This document shows, piece by piece, positions 17,866 to 25,955 of a stretch of DNA of 64,000 nucleotides (its first letter is position 1; the number at the start of each line of letters is the position of its first letter). The position numbers were made by a program, and so were the translations under genes. The DNA comes from Sphingomonas panacis (GTDB lineage: Bacteria; Pseudomonadota; Alphaproteobacteria; Sphingomonadales; Sphingomonadaceae), in contig NZ_CP014168.1 of the NCBI RefSeq assembly GCF_001717955.1, positions 4,371,501-4,435,500 of the forward strand. Reading direction: 5' to 3'. The notes under the pieces are model-generated. The model saw only the letters and a program-made list of their open reading frames with translations. It made no database searches and was not told the DNA's origin.

Positions 17866-18795
17866 TCAGGGGACGGAGATCGCCCCCTCGACGCCCTGCG
17901 ACGGCTCGTTGACCTTGGCGAGCAGATGATCGCGGACCAGATCGCTGAGCGCCGCGACCAGCCGGTCGCGCTGCGGCGCGATCATCTCGACGGCGCCGCC
18001 GATGCCGAGCACCGTCGGGACAGGGAAAAGGGCCTCGGGCAAGCTCATCGCGATCACCGCCGCGCCTGGGCTGATCTCGCTTCGTTCGACATACAGGTAT
18101 TTGTTTTCGCGGATGAACTTCACGTCCGCCAGCAACTCGTCGAGACCGATCAAACTTTCATCCACCTGCTTTTCGGCGTTTATCCGGCGAACCAGCTTGC
18201 TGATCTCCGAATCCGGCACGTCTTTCAGCAGCACGCGTCCGCTGGCGGATCGCAACAACGGTCGCTGCTGCCCCGGCGTGAGATGAAGCCGCAGCGAAGT
18301 CGTCGCCTGCGCCACCTGGATATATTGCGAGAACAGTTTGTTGCGAATGGCGAGATAGGCGGTCTGGCCGGAGACCTTGTTCGCCTTGCGCACCAGTGAC
18401 GATACCCGGTCCTCACCGTGCAATTGATCGAACACCCACGACCCCAGCAATCGTACCCGGCTCGTCGGAAGGAAGGTTCGATCCTGATTATTGTAGGATA
18501 GATATCCCAGCACGTTCAGACTGCGCATGATCTCCGACGTGCTCGACTGCGGATAGTCGAGCGCCCGCGCCACCTGGGCGATATTCGCCGGGGCTTGGAA
18601 ATCGTCAAAAAATTCGAGGATTTGCATCGTCCGCCCGGTGGATTTCACCACGTTCGACGGCAGCGATTCCCATTTGACGGTCGCGCCCGGCGGATTGCCT
18701 GGCACGCCGTACATGGCCGCGTCCGATTCGTCGGTCAAATCGTCGCCGGCAAAGCGTTCAGCAACCTCGTCACCGCTTCTCGTTGCGAAATCCAC
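17866..18795 (-). CDS. IclR family transcriptional regulator
   Basis: A DNA-binding regulator, about 309 residues from the GTG at 18795 (GAGGA six bases upstream). An ATG at 18873 would add 26 residues of no family character. The winged helix lies around SNVVKSTGRTMQILEFF to LGYLSYNN, with the recognition region ALDYPQSSTSEIMRSL. The C-terminal effector-binding domain runs through TAYLAIRNKLF, SASGRVLL and PGAAVIAMSLP. IclR proteins usually control adjacent aromatic or acid catabolic genes and often themselves. A strong dyad lies 80 bases upstream of this start, the best candidate operator. Confidence 0.88.
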   Translation of the reverse strand: MDFATRSGDEVAERFAGDDLTDESDAAMYGVPGNPPGATVKWESLPSNVVKSTGRTMQILEFFDDFQAPANIAQVARALDYPQSSTSEIMRSLNVLGYLSYNNQDRTFLPTSRVRLLGSWVFDQLHGEDRVSSLVRKANKVSGQTAYLAIRNKLFSQYIQVAQATTSLRLHLTPGQQRPLLRSASGRVLLKDVPDSEISKLVRRINAEKQVDESLIGLDELLADVKFIRENKYLYVERSEISPGAAVIAMSLPEALFPVPTVLGIGGAVEMIAPQRDRLVAALSDLVRDHLLAKVNEPSQGVEGAISVP

Positions 18796-18875
18796 GATTG
18801 ATCCTCTTCCCAAATGCGTACCGCCCAACCCGCGCGCGGCCTTATGGCTGTCTCGAGGGTAGGTCCGCACCATTA

Positions 18876-18893
18876 TTAGTACAAGCGTACTCG
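18876..18893. promoter_or_regulatory. Putative IclR-type operator (dyad), site 2
   Basis: TTAGTAC-AAGC-GTACTCG. The inner AGTAC/GTACT arms are a perfect inverted repeat. It lies directly upstream of the IclR gene and shares its left arm with sites at 129 and 24789. Autoregulation is the simplest reading. Confidence 0.55.
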
Positions 18894-19010
18894 CTCGTCA
18901 AAGCGCCAGAATGACGGTTCGCTAAGCCGACGGAGCAACGCCCGGGCAGAAGATCTCGAAAAAGGCGCGCCTTCACGGTCAACGCGAACAGCGCCGCGGG
19001 CATCGCCGCG

Positions 19011-19048
19011 ACGTGGCCGGCGGCGATTTTCATCGCCGCCGGCCACGT
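19011..19048 (-). terminator. Strong hairpin after SDR gene
   Basis: A perfect 17-bp stem (ACGTGGCCGGCGGCGAT and complement) with a TTTC loop, 26 bases past the stop of the minus-strand SDR at 19074. It has no T-run but is stable enough to terminate or to protect the 3' end of the SDR/hydratase message. Confidence 0.6.
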
Positions 19049-19073
19049 AAACGCAGGACTTGGATCGAACCGG

Positions 19074-19826
19074 TCAGTTGACCATCGACATGCCACCGCT
19101 GACGCTCAGCGTTTGGCCCGTGATGTAATCGGACTCACCGCTCGCGAAGAAGAGGACTGCATTTGCGATCTCTTCCGGCTCAGCCACGCGGCGGAACGGA
19201 ATGACGCTCTTCAGCCCTTCCTTCAGCTTGTCCGACTGCACATGGTACAGCGGCGTATTGGTCGGCCCGGGAGCGATGCAATTGACGTTGACCTTTCCAC
19301 GCGCCACTTCGCGCGCCAGCGTCTTGGTGAACGAGATGATGCCGCCCTTCGCGCCCGAATAGACCGCCTCGCCGGGGCTGCCGATCCGGCCTGCGTCGCT
19401 GGAGATATTGACGACCTTGCCGCCGCCCTTCTCCATCATTCCGGGAACGAAGTGATGACACAGATGCACCGGCCCGAGATAGTTGATCGCGACGATCAGA
19501 TCCCAGGTCTCCGGCTTGCTCTTCAGGAACGGTTCGACCAGATCCCAGCCCGCCGAATTGACGAGGATGTCGAGCGCCCCGACCTTGGCCAGGATCGCTG
19601 CCGCAAACGCATCGATACTGGGTCGGTTCGTGAGATCCAGCCGCTCGAAATCCGCCTTGCCGCCGGCGGCGCGGATTTCGTCGGCGACCGCCTTGCCGCC
19701 CTCTTCGTTGATATCGGCTATGAAGACGTGCGCACCCTGTTCCGCCGCCATCTTCGCGATCGTCTTGCCGATACCCGAGGCGGCGCCCGTCACCACCATC
19801 GATTTTTCGTTAAACCTGCCTGCCAT
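19074..19826 (-). CDS. SDR, 2-hydroxycyclohexanecarboxyl-CoA dehydrogenase-like
   Basis: A 250-residue SDR with VTGAASGIGKTIA, NSAG, VNISSDAGRIGSPGEAVYSGAK and TGQTLSVSGG. The overall pattern resembles BadH-type 2-hydroxycyclohexanecarboxyl-CoA dehydrogenases and other alicyclic hydroxyacyl-CoA dehydrogenases, though the substrate is not decided by sequence. GAGGTTTCAAT precedes the ATG. It is 33 bases downstream of an enoyl-CoA hydratase gene in the same direction, giving a hydratase/dehydrogenase beta-oxidation pair. Confidence 0.84.
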   Translation of the reverse strand: MAGRFNEKSMVVTGAASGIGKTIAKMAAEQGAHVFIADINEEGGKAVADEIRAAGGKADFERLDLTNRPSIDAFAAAILAKVGALDILVNSAGWDLVEPFLKSKPETWDLIVAINYLGPVHLCHHFVPGMMEKGGGKVVNISSDAGRIGSPGEAVYSGAKGGIISFTKTLAREVARGKVNVNCIAPGPTNTPLYHVQSDKLKEGLKSVIPFRRVAEPEEIANAVLFFASGESDYITGQTLSVSGGMSMVN

Positions 19827-19859
19827 ATTGAAACCTCGATTTTCTGATGAAGGAGACGA

Positions 19860-20669
19860 TCAGACCTTGCAGGTCTGATCGAACACGGGAGCGCGCTTCT
19901 CGCGGTGCGAGGCGACCCCTTCCACAGCTTCCGGTCCGGTAAGACCCAACATTTCGTAGGCACAGGACGCGTCGAATGTCGGACCCGCCATGCGCAGCCA
20001 GTTGTTCAGCGCGTTCTTGGTGAAGCGTATGGCGCTGGGCGCGCCCTTCGCCAGCCGGGTCGCGACCTCGAGCGCTTTGGCGTCCAGCTCCTCGTCGTCG
20101 CAGGTCAGCGATATGAGGCCGATCCGCTCGGCCTCCTCACCGGTAATGGAGTCGCAGGTCAGCAGATAGTATTTCGCCTTGGCCATTCCGCACAGCAGCG
20201 GCCAGATGATCGCGGAAACATCACCAGCAGCCACGCCGAGCCGGGTATGACCGTCGATAATCCGCGCAGTCCTCGATGCGATCGACACGTCCGACAACAG
20301 GCCGCACACCAGACCGGCCCCCACCGCAGGCCCGCGTATCGCGCTGATGATCGGCTTGTTGCAGTTGATGAGATTATAGACGAGGCTGCGCGTCTCCTTC
20401 CAGATCTGGTTCCGGAAGTGGAAGTCGGTCATCGAACGCTCCACGATGGCGAAGTCGCCACCGGCAGAAAAGGCTTTCTTGCCACCGCTGAGAATGACGG
20501 CGGAGATGTCCTCGTCATAATCTACGTCGTTCCAGATCGAGACCATTTCCTTGTGCATTTGCGCACAGACTGGCGTAAGTTTCTCGGGATCGCCCATCGT
20601 GATGCGCAGCACGCGATCAGCCGGATAGTCGAACAACAGCTTTTCGTAATTCTTCAGATAAGCGGACAT
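19860..20669 (-). CDS. Enoyl-CoA hydratase/isomerase family protein
   Basis: A 269-residue crotonase-fold protein. Oxyanion-hole segments are KKAFSAGGDFAIV and RGPAVGAGLVCGLLSDVSIAS; the C-terminus EGVASHREKRAPVFD is standard. The start is ATG 20669, directly behind GGAGGTGTC; earlier ATGs in the frame lack a site. Pairs with the SDR downstream. It is divergent from another crotonase gene at 20927 across a 257-base promoter region. Confidence 0.86.
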   Translation of the reverse strand: MSAYLKNYEKLLFDYPADRVLRITMGDPEKLTPVCAQMHKEMVSIWNDVDYDEDISAVILSGGKKAFSAGGDFAIVERSMTDFHFRNQIWKETRSLVYNLINCNKPIISAIRGPAVGAGLVCGLLSDVSIASRTARIIDGHTRLGVAAGDVSAIIWPLLCGMAKAKYYLLTCDSITGEEAERIGLISLTCDDEELDAKALEVATRLAKGAPSAIRFTKNALNNWLRMAGPTFDASCAYEMLGLTGPEAVEGVASHREKRAPVFDQTCKV

Positions 20670-20926
20670 GACACCTCCAGCAGAATGGGATTCGTTCGAA
20701 GCGGCGACTGTGTCGATACGGATCGCCATCACGTCTCCCCAACACATCGTCGTCATGGCTTAGCAACCATGTCGTGGCGATCACCATCCGTAATCGCCGG
20801 TCGGGCCGATATACCGTGTACGTGGAAGATGCCGCACGCCGCTCGACCATGCCGGTTGGCGCGTGCACCTTCACCGGCGAAGTTTGCGGCCCATTGCGCC
20901 GACGCGCCCCGTTGGAGGAGTTCTTA

Positions 20927-21904
20927 ATGTCAGACGGCACGATCAGCACCCTGCGGGTCAGCGCTACGCCCATCATCGCCAATGACAGTGCATCCTTGTG
21001 GGATATGGGATCGGGCATCGCCTGCCTCGAAGTGCACACGAAGATGAACGCGCTCAACGTGCAGGCACTCGACATCCTCGAACATGCGGTGGCGCAGGCC
21101 GGCAGCGCGTTCGGCGCGCTTGTGATCGGCAACGACGATCCGCGCGCTTTCTCGGCCGGTGCCGACCTTGCCTATAATCACGCGATGGTGACGCGCGGCA
21201 ATTGGGCGGCGTTGGCCGCCTATTTCCGCCACGGACAGGGGCTCTACCAAAAGGTGGCCGCATTGCCGGTTCCGGTGGTGGCCGCAGCCCACGGCTTCGC
21301 GCTTGGCGGCGGCTGCGAAATCATGCTCCATTCGCATGCGGTCGTGGCGCATGCTGGACTCCGCGCCGGTCTGCCCGAAATCAAGGTTGGCCTCATTCCC
21401 GCCTGGGGTGGCTGCACGCAACTCCTGCTCCGGTGTGTAGAGCGCGACGGCCCGGACGATGGCCTCGCGCGCGCGTTGGCGGTATTGCAGGCTGGCGAGA
21501 TCGCCGCCTCGGCCGAACAATCGGAGGCGATGGGGTTGTTGCGCCCGGGGACGACCATCGTCGCCGAGCGAAGCCACCTTCTTCCGGCCGCGATCGACCA
21601 GGCGCGCGCCATGATGGATACCGGCTTCACCCCGCCAGCTCAGCCGCATCTGACCTATGGTGGCCAGCCGGCCTATGAGACCCATCTGGCGAAGGTCGAG
21701 ACGGATCTGGCGAGCGGCAGCGTGTTTCGGGATGGTGCGACGGTGATGCGCGAGATCGTCGGTGTCCTCACTGGCTACCCGATCGTGACCGAGCGGGGCA
21801 CGTATCCGATCACGGTATCGCTCGAAGGAGAACTGGCGAGCGCGGATCGGCTGATCCGCACGCCGGCGGCACTGGTCGCAATCACCCGGCTGATCGGCGG
21901 CTGA
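20927..21904 (+). CDS. Stand-alone crotonase domain, like the C-terminal part of 3-hydroxyacyl-CoA dehydrogenases
   Basis: A 325-residue crotonase-fold protein. Its start (NDSASLWDMGSGIACLEVHTKMNALN) matches the C-terminal hydratase domain of a class of ~780-residue 3-hydroxyacyl-CoA dehydrogenases rather than ordinary hydratases. Oxyanion segments are PRAFSAGADLAY and HGFALGGGCEIMLHS, followed by LPEIKVGLIPAWGG. The ATG at 20927 follows GGAGGAG; 51 codons of upstream open frame are not coding-like. The dehydrogenase half is missing, so it may be a split or domain-shed form. The adjacent reductase at 21951 is probably co-transcribed. Confidence 0.82.
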   Translation: MSDGTISTLRVSATPIIANDSASLWDMGSGIACLEVHTKMNALNVQALDILEHAVAQAGSAFGALVIGNDDPRAFSAGADLAYNHAMVTRGNWAALAAYFRHGQGLYQKVAALPVPVVAAAHGFALGGGCEIMLHSHAVVAHAGLRAGLPEIKVGLIPAWGGCTQLLLRCVERDGPDDGLARALAVLQAGEIAASAEQSEAMGLLRPGTTIVAERSHLLPAAIDQARAMMDTGFTPPAQPHLTYGGQPAYETHLAKVETDLASGSVFRDGATVMREIVGVLTGYPIVTERGTYPITVSLEGELASADRLIRTPAALVAITRLIGG

Positions 21905-21950
21905 GGATACAATCGCGCACGCCCGCGCGGTGGACGGGGGAGTTCAGGCC

Positions 21951-22820
21951 ATGACCGCTACACAGGATCTGAGCGCAGCATCCGCGCGGCCCGACGCAGC
22001 GAAGATGGCCGAACGCCGCATCGCGTTCAACGACGTGTTGTTCCGCGACAAGGTGGTGCTGGTCTCGGGCGGTGCGACTGGAATCGGGCGGGCGCTGGTG
22101 TGGATTCTCGCGCGATCGGGCGCGCGCGTCGTCACCTGCGGACGGTCGCCGGACAAACTCGACGCGCTTCGAAGCGAACTGGCGGACCACGGCCATGAGG
22201 TGCTCGCCGTCCCGACCGATATCCGCAACGCCGACGCGGTCGCCGCGCTCTTCGCCCAGATGCCGGAACGTCACGGCCGACTCGACCTTCTCATCAACAA
22301 CGCCGGCGGCCAGTTTCCACAGGCTGCGATCGACATGAGCGCCAACGGCTTCCGCGCGGTCATCGACAACAACCTGCTCGGCACATGGTCGATGATGCAG
22401 ACCGCCGCACGACACTGGCGCGACACCAACACGCCGGGTTCGATCGTCAACGTCGTCGCGGTCGTCGATCGCGGTATTCTCGGCGCGGCTCATACGGCGG
22501 CGGCACGGGCTGGCGTGATCTATCTTTCCAAGACGGTCGCGGTGGAATGGATGCCGCTCAACATCCGGGTCAATTGCGTCGCGCCGGGCACGATCTTTAC
22601 CGAGGGGATGGCGGGTTATCCGGAGGAGGCGAAGAAGACCTTCGCTCGCAGTAATCCGATGCTGCGGCTGGGCGATCCTTGGGAAATCGCGGAGGCGTGC
22701 CTGTTCATCGGTTCCGACGCCAGTTCCTTCACCACCGGCGAGATCCTGCGCGTCGATGGCGGCGGCCAGTTGTGGGGCGAACAATGGACGCAGGGCAAGC
22801 CGGACTATTTCGCCGGCTGA
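21951..22820 (+). CDS. PECR/DECR-like SDR, probable 2-enoyl-CoA (or dienoyl-CoA) reductase
   Basis: A 289-residue SDR fold with VSGGATGIGRALV, NNAGGQF and TGEILRVDGGGQLWG. The classical YxxxK is replaced by TAAAR within HTAAARAGVIYLSK, followed by AVEWMPLNIRVNCVAPG. That arrangement is typical of peroxisomal trans-2-enoyl-CoA reductase and 2,4-dienoyl-CoA reductase relatives, which reduce C=C rather than C=O. Start ATG 21951 has GGGGGAG eight bases upstream. Likely saturates an enoyl-CoA intermediate. Activity assignment is from motif memory, not a search. Confidence 0.78.
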   Translation: MTATQDLSAASARPDAAKMAERRIAFNDVLFRDKVVLVSGGATGIGRALVWILARSGARVVTCGRSPDKLDALRSELADHGHEVLAVPTDIRNADAVAALFAQMPERHGRLDLLINNAGGQFPQAAIDMSANGFRAVIDNNLLGTWSMMQTAARHWRDTNTPGSIVNVVAVVDRGILGAAHTAAARAGVIYLSKTVAVEWMPLNIRVNCVAPGTIFTEGMAGYPEEAKKTFARSNPMLRLGDPWEIAEACLFIGSDASSFTTGEILRVDGGGQLWGEQWTQGKPDYFAG

Positions 22821-22888
22821 CCGCTTCGTTTCTCAGCAGGGCCGCATCATGCCGGACGGGAGCCACGCCCCCCGCCCGACACCACGCC

Positions 22889-23410
22889 TCACAGGATGAT
22901 GCTGATCTTGCCGTGCGGCTGCAGACTGTTCATGCCGAGTATGATTCGTTTGGAACGGATACGGATTTGCCCGTCGATCTCCGCCAGCGTGTAATGGCTG
23001 TGGCCTATATAGGTATCGGTGATGTGGTTCTTTGACCGATAGGTGGCGAACGCACAGACGACACGCACGCCACGATCATCGACGCCATCGATCCGGACGT
23101 TGCTGATCATGCGCACCCCGGTCGAGCGGGGCCATTCCGCGTGCGCGGTGGGCTTCTTCAACCGATTGATGCGATGCTGGAGCCGCCGATGATCGTCGGC
23201 GACATAGAAGAGCGCGCTGTCGGGCTGGACTTCCAGCCCCTGGCCCATCGTCGGCACTTCATAAACCGCGTCGGTCGTGAAGAGTTCGAACCACTCGTCG
23301 AGACGCCACTGATCCAGCAATGCCGCTTCCCAGTAAAGGAAGTCTTCAAACTCGGCGCGGCTGCGCGGCTGGATGGCGGCGCGGGTCTGAGTCAATTCCT
23401 GTACCGTCAT
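22889..23410 (-). CDS. Aromatic-ring-hydroxylating dioxygenase, beta subunit
   Basis: A 173-residue SnoaL/NTF2-fold small subunit of a Rieske non-heme iron oxygenase. Characteristic stretches are FEDFLYWEAALLDQWRLDEWFELFTTDAVYEVP near the N-terminus, and a C-terminal KRIILGMNSLQ. Its ATG at 23410 overlaps the alpha-subunit TGA by one base, so stoichiometric translation is expected. It is structural, with no cofactor. Confidence 0.88.
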   Translation of the reverse strand: MTVQELTQTRAAIQPRSRAEFEDFLYWEAALLDQWRLDEWFELFTTDAVYEVPTMGQGLEVQPDSALFYVADDHRRLQHRINRLKKPTAHAEWPRSTGVRMISNVRIDGVDDRGVRVVCAFATYRSKNHITDTYIGHSHYTLAEIDGQIRIRSKRIILGMNSLQPHGKISIIL

Positions 23411-24702
23411 CACTCGCCCTCCATCCGGCGGTTCCATTCACGCCAGAAGGCTCGCATCTGCGCCTCGTCGTCGGCGCGGGGCGGGCTCCGCAGCATACCA
23501 CGGGAGATATCGTTCCACGGCGCGAACTTCGACGAGGCGTAACCACGTTGCGCGGATTCGAGCGCCTCGACATCGTCGGGCGTCGCGAATCCGCCCGGCC
23601 CGAGGAACTCCAGGAAGTTGTTGAGACGGCGATGCCGGGTCTCCGGCGCTTCGCCGACCGGCGCCAGCGCCCAGGAGCGCACCGCCATCAGGTCCGGCGC
23701 GATCGGGTAGAAGGTCCTCACGGTGATGGCGAGGATGTCGTTAATCACCAGATTGGGGAAAATACCCATGTTGCGATCACGATCGGCGATCCGCAACGCA
23801 CGTTCAGGCCCGACACGCGCGGTAAGCTCGGCCACCATCTCCTGCTCGGCACGCTTCCCTTCTTCGCCCCAGGTCGGGATCGATCGGGCGATCGGGCGGC
23901 CCCACGGCGCGCGCGCTTCGGTGGTCGCATGCCCGTTACCCAAATCATGGATCAAGCTGATCTGGTCCAGCGACTTGAAATCGACCGCCTCGGGGCCGCC
24001 CAGCTCGTCGACGAGATAGCCGAAATAGGTCTCGTGGGTTTCGGGCGCGTGGAAACCGTCATTGCTGTTTTCGACCAGCAGCTTCCAGTTGGCACGGATA
24101 CTATATTCCTGCGTGCCCCCGACGATCTCCATGCCGTTGGGCGACTGATCCGCGACGAGATCGATGATCTCCGCCGCCCCGGCGAGATATTCGACCAGCG
24201 GCTGGATGGCCGGATCATAGCTGACGAAGAAGAAGTCGCGATAGGATTCCAGTCGTGGAACGCGAACCAGATCGACCGAACCGTTGCAATCGAATGAGTC
24301 GGGATAGGTCAGCGGCCGGCTCTTCGTGGCGAACTTGCCGTTATTGTTGAAGGCCCAGCCATGATAGAAGCACTTGAAACTGATCGCGTTGCCGGTCGGC
24401 TCGCGCACGACCTGCGCGCCGCGATGGGGACAGACGTTGATGAACGCCTGATATTCGCCCTTGCGGCTGCGGTTGAAGATCAACTCCTGTCCCCCGACCG
24501 AGCGGGTCAGGAAGTCGTTCGGCCGCTTCAACTCAGAGGCATGGCCGAGATAGAGCCACGCGCGATCGAAGATCCGTTCGCGTTCGCGCTCCAGCACCTC
24601 CTGACTCGTGAATGCCTCGCGGTTGACCTTGAATGTTGCCGCCTGTGCGTCTTCCCGCACCCACCGGCCCGCATAGCCTACAGGCTTTAAAAGCGTCGCC
24701 AT
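23410..24702 (-). CDS. Aromatic-ring-hydroxylating dioxygenase, alpha subunit (Rieske)
   Basis: A 430-residue catalytic subunit that uses O2 and electrons from a ferredoxin/reductase. The Rieske [2Fe-2S] ligands appear as CPHRG and CFYHGW (residues ~90-115), and the mononuclear iron site as ENSNDGFHAPETH. Start ATG 24702 follows GGAGAAG; ATGs at 24705 and 24714 are alternatives. No ferredoxin or reductase gene lies in the window, so electron transfer must come from elsewhere. With the meta-cleavage-type hydrolase at 26800 it argues for an aromatic or aromatised intermediate. Confidence 0.9.
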   Translation of the reverse strand: MATLLKPVGYAGRWVREDAQAATFKVNREAFTSQEVLERERERIFDRAWLYLGHASELKRPNDFLTRSVGGQELIFNRSRKGEYQAFINVCPHRGAQVVREPTGNAISFKCFYHGWAFNNNGKFATKSRPLTYPDSFDCNGSVDLVRVPRLESYRDFFFVSYDPAIQPLVEYLAGAAEIIDLVADQSPNGMEIVGGTQEYSIRANWKLLVENSNDGFHAPETHETYFGYLVDELGGPEAVDFKSLDQISLIHDLGNGHATTEARAPWGRPIARSIPTWGEEGKRAEQEMVAELTARVGPERALRIADRDRNMGIFPNLVINDILAITVRTFYPIAPDLMAVRSWALAPVGEAPETRHRRLNNFLEFLGPGGFATPDDVEALESAQRGYASSKFAPWNDISRGMLRSPPRADDEAQMRAFWREWNRRMEGE

Positions 24703-25077
24703 CATCTTCTCCATAGTTCGCGATGATTGCGCCGCCCGGAGGATGCTACCCTGCATCGACGTCGACGCCTAACCGCGATGCGACACGATTAGTACAATCG
24801 TTTCATGATGACCAGTATCAAAGCGACCGGCAGGCCCACATACCCTCGTCGAAAGCGTCATTTTGATGCCCGCGCGTGCGATCAACACGTATGCGGCAAA
24901 TATCGCGACTGCGTTGCGTATGGCCATCGACACGAGCAGGGTGCGAATGAAAGCGAACGCCACGCGGAAGCGGACGACCCTTGCCTGCCGGCGATAGGTG
25001 GGCATCGCCCGCCTGTTGCGCCAGGCGTGCTGCCGTGTGAACCAATGCTAAAGCAAAGCGATAAAGTAGGAGATGTC
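24703..25077. other. Divergent intergenic region, Rieske/SDR
   Basis: These 375 bases separate the minus-strand dioxygenase genes from the plus-strand SDR at 25078. The only notable item is the TTAGTAC dyad at 24789. A frame open across the region (from 24805) lacks SDR-family character before 25078 and is taken as noncoding leader. Confidence 0.5.
24789..24806. promoter_or_regulatory. Putative catabolic operator, site 3
   Basis: TTAGTAC-AATC-GTTTCAT. The left arm and spacing equal sites 1 and 2; the right arm is degenerate. It lies 87 bases before the dioxygenase alpha-subunit start in the divergent region, consistent with IclR control of both directions. Confidence 0.45.
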
Positions 25078-25887
25078 ATGATGACGCAGCCCAGGTTCGA
25101 CGGGAAGGTCGTAATCGTCACGGGGGCGGCGGGCGGAATGGGGCTCGGGTATGCGCTGCACCTAGCGAAGCTGGGCGCTGACGTGGGCATCTTCGACAAG
25201 GATCTCGATGCCGGCAAGCGGAACAGTGAATATGACGCCGACAGTGTCGCCGACGCGATCAAGGCGCTGGGGCGGCGAGTCGTTGCCGTGCAGGCCGATC
25301 TATCGAACCGCGCCGAAGCGCAAAGCGCCGTTGAGAAGGTCGCCCGCGAACTCGGCCCGATCGACACCATCGTCAACAATGCCGGGGGCGCGATCACACC
25401 CGCTGATCGCAGTTACGCCACCAATTCGCCCGACGACGACATCGAGCTTCTCATCAAGGTGAACTTTCTCAGCGCGGTCTATTGCTGTCAGGCCGCCGTC
25501 CCGTTGATGACCACGCCTGGCGGGGCGATCGTCAACATCATCACCTTCGGCGCCTTCGCCGGGGACAGTCACGGGAAATATGCGGTCTATTCGGCGGCGA
25601 AGGCCGCATTGCTGACCTATACACGTCATCTGGCGGTCGAACTGGGGCCGGTCGGAATCCGGGCCAATTGCATCGCACCCGGGCTTATCCACACCCCGCG
25701 CGTGGCCGCAGCGGCGGCCGCGCGTGGCATGGGGACGAACGATCAGACGAGCGGCATCCCCCTGCGACGCTTTGGAAAGGTCGATGACATGGTCGGCGCG
25801 GTCGAATTCCTCGGCAGCGACATGTCCGCCTACATCACCGGCGAGTGCATCAGGGTCACCGGCGGCCTGGGCCTGATCTCGCTGTGA
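25078..25887 (+). CDS. SDR family NAD(P)-dependent oxidoreductase
   Basis: A 269-residue SDR with VTGAAGGMGLG, NNAGGA and KYAVYSAAKAALL with the YxxxK pair. The segment before it (VNIITFGAFAG) has Thr at the place of the usual catalytic Ser. TAGGAG precedes the ATG at 25078. It heads a plus-strand series with the crotonase at 25956 and hydrolase at 26800. A dihydrodiol or hydroxyacyl-CoA dehydrogenase role is possible; sequence does not decide. Confidence 0.84.
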   Translation: MMTQPRFDGKVVIVTGAAGGMGLGYALHLAKLGADVGIFDKDLDAGKRNSEYDADSVADAIKALGRRVVAVQADLSNRAEAQSAVEKVARELGPIDTIVNNAGGAITPADRSYATNSPDDDIELLIKVNFLSAVYCCQAAVPLMTTPGGAIVNIITFGAFAGDSHGKYAVYSAAKAALLTYTRHLAVELGPVGIRANCIAPGLIHTPRVAAAAAARGMGTNDQTSGIPLRRFGKVDDMVGAVEFLGSDMSAYITGECIRVTGGLGLISL

Positions 25888-25955
25888 TGTCGCGCGCCCG
25901 GCACTATCGAACCGCGTGGCGCGGACATCCGGCAGCCGTGTCCGAGGTTTGAAGG

